A DNA stretch of 55,250 bases from Chara braunii (lineage: Eukaryota; Streptophyta; Charophyceae; Charales; Characeae). Below are positions 43,607 to 53,639 of the stretch, in pieces. Made by a program: the position numbers and the translations under genes. The first letter of the stretch is position 1, and each line of letters begins with the position of its first letter. Where the stretch lies: assembly GCA_003427395.1 (NCBI GenBank), contig BFEA01000287.1:545206-600455 (forward strand), read 5' to 3'. The notes below the pieces were generated by a model, which worked only from the letters and a program-made list of their open reading frames with translations, made no database searches and was not told the origin of the DNA.

Positions 43607-43975
43607 GGTCGTTTGATCTCCGACCAGTTAGTGTTGCACGTCATAGTGATGAAAAAATCGGTTTTTCGAATCGCCTCACAATTGTCATGCTGTCGTGATA
43701 TTTTTCACTCATATATCGCCCCCCCCCAGTGAACGTTGACGATAAAACCACTTTTGTCCCAACACTCTCACCACGTTGATTTTATTGTACAGCGTCTCGT
43801 AAATCCTGATAATACTCCGAGCGCAATTATTTTCGGTGGAATCTCAATCATTTTAAGCGGCGGTCCCACACCCTAGACGCAAAGTAGTTTTTGGTGTTGG
43901 ACCTCACGGTCATGTCACGCAGGGTCTCTTTTGTCACCTTAACGAAAATTTCACTCCGACCGTGCGCGTGTGTTA
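43607..43975. other. Upstream flank of the Helitron Rep
   Basis: Probably the N-terminal part of the Helitron protein in decayed form. No motif is clear. Confidence 0.35.
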
Positions 43976-44187
43976 TACCTCTCGCGATTCCCTACGACAG
44001 GTTAGGGATCCCGCGAGGTACAACATACCTCCACCTGCGGGAGCTGTCACCATCCCTTAGGTGGGCGTATCCCTGGTGAGCTACTGACCCACGTGCGAAA
44101 ATTTTTACATGCAATCGCAGAGGCAGGCCAGCCGATAGCGTTTTCTCGATCACCGTAGCATAGGCATACGCGCGGTAGAACGCCTTA
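43976..44187 (-). repeat. 215-bp dispersed repeat with pol III A-box, copy 1
   Basis: Matches 49551-49765 along its length. It begins with a foldback (CTCTCGCG...CGCGAG). On the minus strand CAGTAGCTCACCAGGG (44085-44070) resembles a tRNA A-box, and the remainder looks non-coding. Probably a SINE. Confidence 0.65.
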
Positions 44188-44323
44188 AGACTGACCCGTA
44201 TATCAAGCCCCAAGGTGCTAACTCTCAGGACCGACTATCTAATCAGGTCGACTTCTTTGACAGTCTTCCACGCTTAACTAACTATGACAATGACTCTATG
44301 TCCCCTTTGTTGACCTTATGAAA

Positions 44324-44416
44324 ATGCCAGAGTCGAACCCTTAGTAATCTCTCATTCTTCTTAAAAAGAAGTCCCAGACAAAATGACTTCCTAGGTACCG
44401 ACTGACCTACGATCCC
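44324..44416 (-). tRNA. tRNA-like relic or SINE head
   Basis: On the minus strand an A-box TAGGTCAGTCGG and a perfect B-box GGGTTCGACTC lie at tRNA-like spacing with a possible anticodon stem GAAGTC/GACTTC between. The acceptor ends do not pair and the anticodon loop is too long, so a functional tRNA is unlikely. A pol III-derived SINE head fits better. Confidence 0.4.
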
Positions 44417-44424
44417 ATTCACAA

Positions 44425-44660
<236 letters not shown>

Positions 44661-45690
44661 GAACCCAATATATATATATATATATGTATATTGTATGTAT
44701 GTAAATCAGGGGAGCTGACTGAGCGGTGGACCTCACTTTCACAATTGTCGTGTCCATTTGCCCGAATATCTTAGATGATCCCAACTAAGGAGACAACACA
44801 AATGTCCAACACCTGTGCAGATGCAAGAAACAACATACACGCATACAGATGCAGACATAAAATGCGCTACGAGCGTCAACCTTTAACCCATTCATAGCAA
44901 GCCACTCACGCCCCAAACCCTTGAAAACAACATTCCTTCCTAACCCTGACTCCTTTTACCCCAGCCCCACACTTTTTCGAAGACTCCTGAGTGTGATTTG
45001 GACAATTTAGGCATAGATACATGGGGATTTATCTGTTCCTTTCTTAGATCTTGCTTTAGGTGTGGGTGTCAAGCCATGGTGAAAGTTGAGTCGGAGTTAT
45101 ACCGACCTGTTATCCAGAGATAAGAGAATTTGCAGTTCCTTACAGATTTCTTCCGTAGTCTTCTCCAAGTGTCGAAACCTGTAGACACAACACAGTCAAA
45201 GAGAAACTTAACATCCCTCTTCCTAACTGAGATGTAGAAAGTTCCTTTTAGACTCTGTGTCTTCTGTCTGTCTTCTATCCTTAACTAATCGTTTGGGTTG
45301 TTGCCGTTCCGCTTCAGGTAGTGAACAATAGTTCACTTTCCTTTTACTGTCGCAGTAATTCTTCATATCCTCTTCACTATCTCATTCTTATCCCCTTTTT
45401 GGGATTATCCTGTCTGAGTTCCCTTCCGTCTCCCAACACACATGGACACAGCACCAATCCAACCTGCGGAAAGAATCTCATGGAAGAAATCAGACATTGG
45501 ACAGTCTCTCTCTGAGGCAATACCTCACTTATCCTCTCTCAGTAGAATCAGAGATAGTTAGTTAGGACTGAACAATGCAGATTGTGGAGAAAGTTGGTGG
45601 TGATGTGACAGACCATTCAAGATATATCCACTTGTTACTGGAACTTGTTTGACAAAGGCAAATTTTGTGGGTCTTGGCCCTTGTGAGCCA
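44661..45690. other. No gene seen
   Basis: TA-rich start, then mixed sequence without recognisable proteins. It may be the upstream part of the element whose hairpin array begins near 45700. Confidence 0.45.
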
Positions 45691-45699
45691 AAACACACT

Positions 45700-46360
45700 T
45701 AGCGGTAGACTTATCCTATGGCTAGCCACTGATAAGGCAGGTGTCCTTGAAACCTCGCTACTGCTTATATCGGACTCGTCACTGATAAGACAAGATTCCC
45801 CTGCTACTCTTATCACTCCTTAATAAGGCGGGTGCCCAAGGATCCTTGCTACTCTTATCACTGACTAAGTCCCAGGATGTTTATTGATAAGGCAGGTGTC
45901 CTTGAAACCTCGCAATTCTTATATCAGACTAGTCATTGATAAAATAGGATTCCCCTGCTACTCTTATCACTGACTAACCCTCAATAAGGCGGGTATCCAA
46001 GGGTCCTTGCTTACTCTTACCACTGAAAAGAATGTTAGGTTTAGTCAGTGATAAGGAAGGTATCCTTCAAACTTCACAACTCTTATATCAGACTAGTCAC
46101 TGATAAGACAGGATTCCTCTGCTACTCTTATCAGTGGCTAGCCCTTAATAAGGCGGGTGTCCAAGGGTCCTTGCTTACTCTTATCATTGAAAAGAATGTT
46201 AGGTTGGTTAATGATAAGGCAGGTGTCCTTGAAACCTCACAACTCTTATATCATACTAGTCACTAATAAGGCAAAGTTTCCCTGTTTCTCTTATCACTGG
46301 CTAGCCCTCAATAAGGCGGGTGTCCAAGGACCCTTGCACTTATCACTGATCAAGCGTAAG
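45700..46360. repeat. Tandem array of ~160-bp units built of GATAAG/CTTATC hairpins
   Basis: The word GGCAGGTGTCCTTGAAACCT or close variants occurs at 45736, 45891, 46055 and 46218, giving units of 155, 164 and 163 bases. Each unit holds three foldbacks closed by (G/A)ATAAG...CTTAT(C/A), with different inner sequence. It lies 430 bases upstream of the TATA-bearing segment at 46786. Confidence 0.85.
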
Positions 46361-46785
46361 GCTCATCGAAGTTAAGGCAGACTCTCCCTGCTATCCTTAT
46401 CTCCACACAAGCCTTATCGATGGGTCAAGTCATCCCTTTCGATGCATTCGAGCCCAGACTCATTGTTAGTTCGAGAACTTATGATGGATCAAATGCATAA
46501 TGAGCAAATGATTGGTGTGATCTGATAGGTGTGATCTATGACAATAGATTATAGCAAGCTCAAATCAAGGGTACTCACAATCGTTTAGATGGAGTGTAGA
46601 GAGAATGATCATGAGAGGTTGATGGATTGTATCCATACCTCTCAACCAATGCCCACAACAAGATTGTTGTACCCAGAAGCAATAAGTCTCCATTCAGCCA
46701 ACATTTTCTCTACCCGCAATCCAAGACTTTAAAAGTTATTGATTCTGAATCCCTAACCCTTATGATTATTGTTACGATGATAGCC
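46361..46785. other. Spacer between hairpin array and TATA box
   Basis: No gene. Presumed upstream part of the same promoter or LTR. Confidence 0.4.
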
Positions 46786-46876
46786 TATATAAGACAACAT
46801 TTGGGTCGAAGTAACTTACCTCGTCGTTCCCTGCCTCCAGAGTTCCGCCTGAACTCCGGCAGAGCTTCCGCAATCG
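46786..46876 (+). promoter_or_regulatory. TATA box plus conserved leader, copy 1
   Basis: TATATAAG (46786-46793) is followed about 20 bases later by a 65-base segment (46812-46876) shared with 53007-53070. The segment contains a hairpin GAGTTC-CGCCT-GAACTC. The spacing suits a transcription start at the beginning of the shared segment. It could be the LTR or leader of an unrecognised retroelement. Confidence 0.5.
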
Positions 46877-47119
46877 CCCTGTTACATGGATCAAGTATGG
46901 AATAGGAGTCTCTTATGCTTGAGATTTGAATGAACCCATCTCATATTCCATCACCTGAAAAGGGGTCAGTGAGCGAGGGATCATGCATAGTGAAAGGCAG
47001 AGGAGAATGAAGGAGGTAGAAGCCGTCATGCTTGACGACGATCCCCATCTTCTCTGCTGCCTTGCCCCTTTCCCATCTCTGCCTCCTATCCTAGCATGTG
47101 ATGACAAATGACAATAACA
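46877..47119. other. No gene seen
   Basis: Short mixed stretch before the AAT repeat. Confidence 0.4.
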
Positions 47120-47246
47120 ATAATAATAAATAATAATAATAATAAAAATAATAATACCAATAATAATAATAATAATAATAATACCAATAAAAATAATAAT
47201 AATAATATCAATAATAATAATGATAATAATAATAATAATGATAATA
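47120..47246. repeat. (AAT)n microsatellite, imperfect
   Basis: About forty AAT units with scattered CAA/GAT interruptions. Confidence 0.95.
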
Positions 47247-47539
47247 ACCAGGAATGCGATTGATATCCAAACCCAAGTTGTGAGACAATTCAAATGTATG
47301 AATAATTCGTATACAAGCAACGCACATCATAGCACCGAGAATCCAGCCAAATATAGCAATATAATGACATAATGAGCCAATCCTCAAGCCCTCAGGCCTA
47401 TACCGACTCATTATCCATGGTCGCTCTCCTATGTCCGGCGCCCAATGCCCAACTCATACTACTTGCCTACCCTCCTACAGCCGCATTCACACAACATGCT
47501 CACTTCGACTGTGAAGTCCAATATACTTGACGTCACTAC

Positions 47540-48370
47540 CAGTGCAGACCATATTTGTATGTCATATATGTTTTCTCTTCTCTCTTTCTCTGTTCTTTCT
47601 ATCTCTCCCTGTTTCACTCTCGGCGTGTATGTGTTTTTTCTCCGTGTATGTCACAGTGTATCTGTGTCACCGTTTGTTCTTGTTTGTATTTTGCTGTGTA
47701 GGTCATAGTTTATGTCACGCTACGTATGTCACGGTCTGTGTCTCACCGTATCTGTCTGTGCCACAACATCTGTCCGTGTTTATCACAGTATCCGTGTACC
47801 TCAGAGTATCTATGTATGTCACGGTGGTTGTGTGCCTGTGTATCTGCGTAGTTTCACAATGTCTGTCACCGTGGACTGTGTATGTATGTTGTGTGTGCGT
47901 GTCACTGACCGTCTGTCACAGTGCCTGTGTTCGTTGTTGTATGTGTGCGCCACCGTGACCGTGTACGTCATGGTAGCTGTGTGTCCCATGTAGGTATCAC
48001 CGTGCATCCGCGTGACATGATGCATATCGCATGTCGTAATAATGCAGACCAGAACAAGAACCGACCTCTCTCACATTGTACAGGATAGCACAGAGGAAGA
48101 CTAAAATACCAACGATCAGACCATTTCAATACCGTAATGCAGACCCTGCATACATCATTTATTGCTGCGGGGTGTGAAGGGTCCTGACGTTCACACATAG
48201 GGAATGTGTCAGTCCCTGAGCATACACAGACGAGGAGGAGGGTGATCAGACGAAGAAAGAGATATGGTGCAACAGCCTCACTATGTCTGTGTGTATGTCT
48301 CACCACGTGTGCGTGTCACATTGCACTGCGAGTCTCCATGTATGTCACAGTGACTGTGTACCTGTCTGCC
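47540..48370. repeat. Degenerate TGTATGTCACAGTG-type minisatellite with an insertion
   Basis: Variants of TGTATGTCAC(A/G)GTGTCTGTG recur every 15-25 bases from about 47630 to 48020 and again from 48285 to 48370, giving Cys/Val/Ser-rich chance frames. The intervening 48030-48284 is unrelated and includes the inverted LINE-like piece. Confidence 0.75.
48095..48144 (-). repeat. 50-bp perfect inverted repeat, left arm
   Basis: Exact reverse complement of 48749-48798. On the minus strand it encodes KWSDRWYFSLP, which also occurs (as GSDRWYFSLL) at 23935 in the LINE-like block. Confidence 0.9.
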
Positions 48371-48748
48371 GAATCTGCTTATCTTTCTGGTCTGTTTGTC
48401 CGTCATTTTATCAAAACACAGCGGAGCAGTAACGCAGCACGATCTGTCACAATGTGCATCACGCGGAGGCCACAACATGGGACACAATAGGCAGGGCGTG
48501 TATCCCAATGAGCTGGGAGGATGACAGGCCCATCCTCACGACGCCATCAGCCAGTGCATCACACGTCCCCAACCTTTCTTCCCATTATATATTCCACTGA
48601 TGTACAAGGACACACCGTATTGCACAGAGTTAACATACCCCTGAGAGATGGAAGAGGTCCCCACTTCACTCACACTTGCCCTGCAATGCTAGCAGACTGT
48701 CGGTCCCAACCTCTGATGAGAACGTGGTTAAGTCCAAGAACCCAGTCT

Positions 48749-48798
48749 GTCTGCATTACGGTATTGAAATGGTCTGATCGTTGGTATTTTAGTCTTCC
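48749..48798 (+). repeat. 50-bp perfect inverted repeat, right arm
   Basis: Exact reverse complement of 48095-48144, 604 bases away. Sequence outside the arms is unrelated, so this is two oppositely oriented copies of one element piece and not a normal terminal inverted repeat. Confidence 0.9.
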
Positions 48799-49225
48799 TT
48801 CGCACACTCGCCAGTACTGCATCCCGTTCACATGCAGGACAGAGCCCCGTCGATCTCGCCCGAGGGCCTGCGATCGCGTCGGGATGTCGACGACTTCTTG
48901 GTATGTCAAAGACTTCCCGGGAATGAATTTGTCCCGGGACTTGGGGAAGATACGATAAGTTTAGTAGAGAGGCTTGCACTCGTTAAAGAAAATAAGAGAA
49001 AAATAACTTAATCAAGAAATAAGAGAAAATACGAAATCTGAAAAGAAAAGAAAATAAAAGAAAATTCAGAATCTAACCACTAACTATCCCAAACTGCCAA
49101 GTGTCTTGCCCCCGTAGGGGCTAACTGTGATCTACTGACTCTACCTAACTCGTATCTCTAGGTCGCAAATTCGAGCCCTGGCCAACTCAACCGAGTAAGA
49201 AAATCAGTAAAGCTCCGTGTAAAAA
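48799..49225. other. No gene seen
   Basis: Includes an A/G-rich stretch (48980-49070) and, near 49150-49180, a B-box-like GCAAATTCGAGCCC that may belong to another tRNA-derived fragment. Confidence 0.4.
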
Positions 49226-49307
49226 GGAGCTAGCTCTGGGTTAGGCAGATTTGATCCCGGGGGTCTGTCGCATAATAGCCTACGCCTGAACCTACTGAGC
49301 TAGCTCC
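49226..49307 (-). tRNA. tRNA-like element with an 11-bp terminal stem
   Basis: The minus strand starts GGAGCTAGCTC and ends GAGCTAGCTCC, a perfect 11-bp closing stem (49307-49297 with 49236-49226). Inside are an exact A-box TAGCTCAGTAGG and a B-box-like GGGATCAAATC. Size (82 nt) and order fit a tRNA, but the closing stem is too long and the anticodon arm is unclear. Likely a tRNA-derived SINE head or relic. Confidence 0.45.
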
Positions 49308-49550
49308 TACTTCGAGTTGAAGAGGAGCCGCTCAGCTATATGTGCAGTATTCGGGCTCAGTCCACCTAGTGGCCTGAGCCTGTTTTTCGAGTCTTTGCGT
49401 GAGTGTGCACGTTGTCGTGCGCATCGGTCCGGCACCGCACGAAGCAGCGCGGGACCCTCCCGGCCGTGTCACGCAGAAACTGGACCACCTAACCATGAAC
49501 ACAATCCAACGGAGCTTCCTATAGGCCGCTCCGGCCGGGTGCGCCAGCCA

Positions 49551-49765
49551 TACCTCTCGCGAGCCCCTACGACAGGATAGGGCCTACGCGAGGCATAACT
49601 TACCTCCACCATTCGGGAGCTGTCACCTCCCTGCGGTGGGCGTATCCCCGCTGAGCTACCAGTCCACAATACGAAAGCTACTCTGTTGCAATCGCAGAGG
49701 TGGACCAGCCGAGGGCGTTTCTCGTTCGCTGTAGCATAGGGGGTACGAGCGGTATTACGCCTTTG
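49551..49765 (-). repeat. 215-bp dispersed repeat with pol III A-box, copy 2
   Basis: Second copy of 43976-44187. The A-box TGGTAGCTCAGCGGGG (49661-49646) is a perfect match to the tRNA consensus, and the terminal foldback CTCGCGAG...CGCGAG is kept. Confidence 0.7.
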
Positions 49766-50094
49766 TCGAACCCGCGCGTGAGTCGTCTTCTTGGGGTGAC
49801 TGAAGTCCCAAGCGTGACCCGTCGGTGGTCGACTAGGACGTACTCTACACTCGCACGTACACCACATAACAACAAAACAAAACATAACACACGCTTACAA
49901 ACGTACCCACTCGAACGAAACGACACAAACGAACAAACCGCTCTATCCTAGTCCCTTGAGTAACTAACCCATAACTTTCCGACGTAAACTCGGATAAGCG
50001 TCGCGCGCGAGATTCTAATATAAANCTGCGCGGTCGTAGGGCCTCCCCATATCGACTGGCACTATCTGAAGATGCAAACANTCGCAGTAATATC

Positions 50095-50314
50095 CTCACG
50101 ATATTGAATGGCTGAAGGAAAATATATCGTGGGGTCTTACCCCTCACGATATTGAACGGCTGAAGGACGCGCCGTTCGGCCTTCGCGACTTCTCTGTGCC
50201 TTTGCCAGGATATCGTGGTAGGCGATCCATCAAGGCTCCACTTGAAAGGAAATCCCCCCATCTCGTGGAACCGGAACCCGCCTTGTCTTAGACAAGGACC
50301 TGGAACGCGGGTTC
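50095..50314. repeat. Direct word repeat and strong hairpin
   Basis: CCTCACGATATTGAA(T/C)GGCT occurs at about 50095 and 50145. Further on, GAACCCGC (50274-50281) pairs with GCGGGTTC (50307-50314), and inside it CCTTGTC pairs with GACAAGG, making a stable two-part stem. Confidence 0.7.
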
Positions 50315-51176
50315 AGGACTAACGTCCGACTAAGAACTTCAAAAAGCAAAAAAAAAGTAGTGGGGCGCTCGTCCCTTAGTTGCATCCCCAACTACCCTTT
50401 ACGTGCAGGCCCAAGCGAACATGCCTATGTTCTGTCCATACATAAGGGTATATAAGCAATACATAGACATATAGAGGCTTAAATTTGTGGGTCGATCACT
50501 TCTCACAATCACGACAAGGCTCCCTCCAATCGTATATGTGTGAAACGCAGGCAGCCAAAATATAAATCTGACCAAGGAAACATACCTGCATTCACATCAA
50601 AGTTCAACAGAGAGAATAGAGCCCACACACTACACGGGGTCAACTTCAATCACTTCGCTGTACTCACACCCCATGCTTTAGCCATGCAAACCCCAACCTC
50701 CGTCCAACCTCCGTAAATAAACACTCATTGCTTCCTTTAAATGGCAATTCAATAAAAGCCCGGGTGAAAACCTTAATGAAACAACGAAAACCACCGGCCA
50801 AAGCTCTTTTAGGTTGAGCAAGGGAAGAGGGATGGAGTTGAGTCGTAGACCGACGAATTAGTAACGGACGTGTTATTAAGGATAACAGAAGACGATCCTT
50901 GTAAGATCGAGCTGACACTGACCCAAGTTCCGGATCAAATCGACCAAAAAGTAAATCTGTATCATAAGACAGGTCAATATTCCAGCTAATCATATAAGCG
51001 TATGGAGGGAAACCTCCATATCTCATCTGCACCCGAATTCTACAAATGTTAGGCCTAAACTTACCCCTGTACAAGTACCCAGAGTAAAACCTCGATCTTT
51101 ATGTACACCTCTCCTATAAGTGATTGCCTAAGGGTCGCCACCTGTCGACTTATAGTCTAACTCCTCTAAAAACAAG
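50315..51176. other. No gene seen
   Basis: A minus-strand frame at 50664-51074 is of chance length and unrecognised. Confidence 0.4.
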
Positions 51177-52700
51177 AAAATTTCAGCAGCGCTTCCCGTA
51201 GGGAAACTGCCTTCCCAGAATTTATACGAGCTCAAATATAGACACTAAGATAAATCTCAACTTTCAAAAGTCAATGTTTGTCTAAGTCCATGAACTAGCA
51301 AAAATTTGGGCAGCACTTCCCCTAGAAAGGAAGGTTTCCCAAATTCTTACTAAGTCAGAAGTACTTAAACAAAAGTTCAACCTTTGAAGAGCCAGACTTA
51401 ACCAACTCCTTGGTTTTGCAGAAATTTCGGCAGCGCTTCCCGTAGAGAAAGTCACTTTCCAAGATTTCTACAAGACCAAATCTACAAAGTGACCCAGAAA
51501 CTGTGAGACAACAAGACTAAGCAGAAAAGACAACTACCTCCTATAGCTCTAGCACATGGCGAGCACTAAGGCAACTACCTATCAATACAAACCTCAGACT
51601 AGACACAGGTGCTACTCATCCACATGCAAAGCCATACCACAAAGGTAAGTCCTCTCACCTCCCCAATTTTGAGACTTTTCCAATAATAGTTCATGAACTC
51701 TCAATGAGTTATCCCTCTGTACCCAACTTACATAAGGCATAAAGTCAGACCACCTGAACTTACAGAACAGTCTGACTTAGCCAAGAATATACACAAACAG
51801 AGGGCACAACTACTTCTCTCTTCATTTGGGCATAAGCCCTGAACTGCTTAATATCCCAGTTATATATACTTCTCTGAATTTAGTCTCCTAAGGTTGCATA
51901 GGACTGAATTCCTCACGTTCAGTCTGCCCCATCTTACCTCCAGTTCTGTTCTTAATTCATACTCTCTTCAGGTTGTGATAAGCTATAGTCAGGCCCCCTG
52001 AACTTACAAAAGGGTCTGACTAGCCTGTTCTTAAACAATATAATACCAAAGTATATCCAAGTTATAACCTTCGGGTTCAAACATGTGCGAGGCATTGAGT
52101 CAGACCCCTTGAACTTACAAAAGGATCTGCCTCTCTGCCAAACTCCTTTCTCCCTGATTCAGCGTGCATGGCCTTTGAGCTAGATCCCCTGAACTTACAG
52201 AGGGACCTATCTCTCTTGCCAAAGTCACTCTCCTCTGAACCCTTATGTGCGCGGCTTTGAGCTAGATCCCCTGAACTTACAGAAGGACCCAACTCTTCGC
52301 CAAGTTCATTCCTCTCTGAATCATCATGTGCGTGGCCCCCTGAACTTACAGAAGGGCCAAGTTCCTTTTCATAGCTACTCTCTCAGAATAAAACAGAAAG
52401 GGACTAAGTGACCTGAACTTACAGAACAACTCAGTCACCTTGTTCAGAAACAAAGAAAAAAAAAAACAAACCCAAAGAAAATCAAGGCAACATAGGGTAC
52501 CAAAACTTATCGAGCGCCCTAAGTCCCTGAAAACTTCAACCACAGTCAAGCCTTCACAAGTCAGAGCAGTTAGGCCACCTGAACTTACAGAACAGCCTAA
52601 CTCTCCACGCAAACCATAGCACTGGGTCTCCCTAAACTTATGGGGACCTCCCAGCCTCCAAAGCAATCGGACCCCCTTAACTTACAGAAGGGTCTGACTA
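51177..52700. repeat. Hairpin array: constant loops, changing stems
   Basis: Three units built on GCAGC(G/A)CTTCCC(G/C)TAG (about 51190, 51312, 51430; spacing about 120) are followed by about ten units with the loop CCTGAACTTACA(G/A)A. Stems of the latter: 51742-51750 with 51770-51778 (AAGTCAGAC), 51987-51996 with 52012-52021 (AGTCAGGCCC, one wobble), 52333-52338 with 52354-52359 (TGGCCC), 52568-52575 with 52595-52602 (AGTTAGGC), 52667-52674 with 52690-52697 (TCGGACCC, one wobble). Others near 52098, 52178, 52259, 52406 and 52622 pair less well. No coding content is seen. Confidence 0.8.
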
Positions 52701-52988
52701 CTTCATGCATTACCAGAATGAAACACAACAATGGGTTTCCCCAACCTAAAGGACCCGGTCAAACTTCATGTATAACTGCCTTCCTCCCACCCTTCCCCCC
52801 AGATGCAACCCTTGTGTGATACATGTCTGCTTTCATACCATAAAGAAACTGCAACTTGAGATTAAGCATGCATTCCTTTAGCTTATCTGAGTTTAGATCC
52901 TGAAAGTCAGACAAAAGTCAACTATAGGATGCATGCACAGTACTCAACCAATACATAGAGAAAGATATAGATAGGGGTTATATCTGGG
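52701..52988. other. Spacer between hairpin array and TATA box
   Basis: No gene; one weak further hairpin unit near 52730. Confidence 0.4.
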
Positions 52989-53070
52989 TATATAGGGGAA
53001 AAAGAAAGTTACCTCTGAGTTCCCCGCCTCCAGAACTCCTCCTGAGTTCCGGCGGAGCTCCCGCAATCGG
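52989..53070 (+). promoter_or_regulatory. TATA box plus conserved leader, copy 2
   Basis: TATATAGG (52989-52996 region) precedes the 65-base segment (53007-53070) shared with 46812-46876. The hairpin here is GAACTC-CTCCT-GAGTTC, the compensated form of the other copy. Confidence 0.5.
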
Positions 53071-53446
53071 TGGGCTGATCTCCCACAAGGTCTTGCCGTG
53101 GTCGTACGGGTTGCCAATCCCGCCTGCCGCCTTCCTCTCGTAACCAATAGACTAGACTTAGACTGAGAAGGGCAGAAGGAGAAAAGTCAGACTCTCGAGA
53201 TCCAAGAGAGGGACAACTCAACTCACAATGAGAGGGCCTCGGAATCTGGATACGCCTGAGGGCCCCGCAATGATGGCCAAAACCGCGCAGCAACTGGTCA
53301 AACTGAAGTCTGGGCGTAGAGCAAAAACCACCTTGACGGTCCTCCAAATCACAGTGATAACCCCCTATGCTAAGTTTAATCTCACTCTCAAGCCACAACA
53401 CTTCCTCCTCTGTCAATGCCCCCTTCTTAGGCCAATGCCGCTGCTG

Positions 53447-53633
53447 CACCCAATGAGGAACAGTGTCCTGCTCAGCAGCAGCGTCCAGCACAGTGCCTCT
53501 GCACAACAGTCCGTTTCAGTGAGACGCAGCGTCTTGTATNCACCCAATGAGGAACAGTGTCCTGCTCAGCAGCAGCGTCCAGCACAGTGCCTCTGCACAA
53601 CAGTCCGTTTCAGTGAGACGCAGCGTCTTGTAT
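53447..53633. repeat. Exact 93-bp duplication around a single N
   Basis: 53447-53539 and 53541-53633 are identical and separated only by one undetermined base, as expected when two overlapping contig ends are joined without merging. Probably an assembly artefact. Confidence 0.9.
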
Positions 53634-53639
53634 AGAAGC

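Noticed and set aside
43500-43735. CRISPR-like or phage-like repeats anywhere in the window
   Set aside because: The DNA is eukaryotic (spliced gene, LTR elements, Helitron) and the repeats lack regular spacer structure.
46913-47320. Ile-rich membrane-like frame on the minus strand
   Set aside because: Product of the (AAT)n microsatellite.
47527-47958. Cys/Val-rich frame of 143 codons
   Set aside because: Translation of a degenerate minisatellite; the reverse strand and other frames give equally long products.
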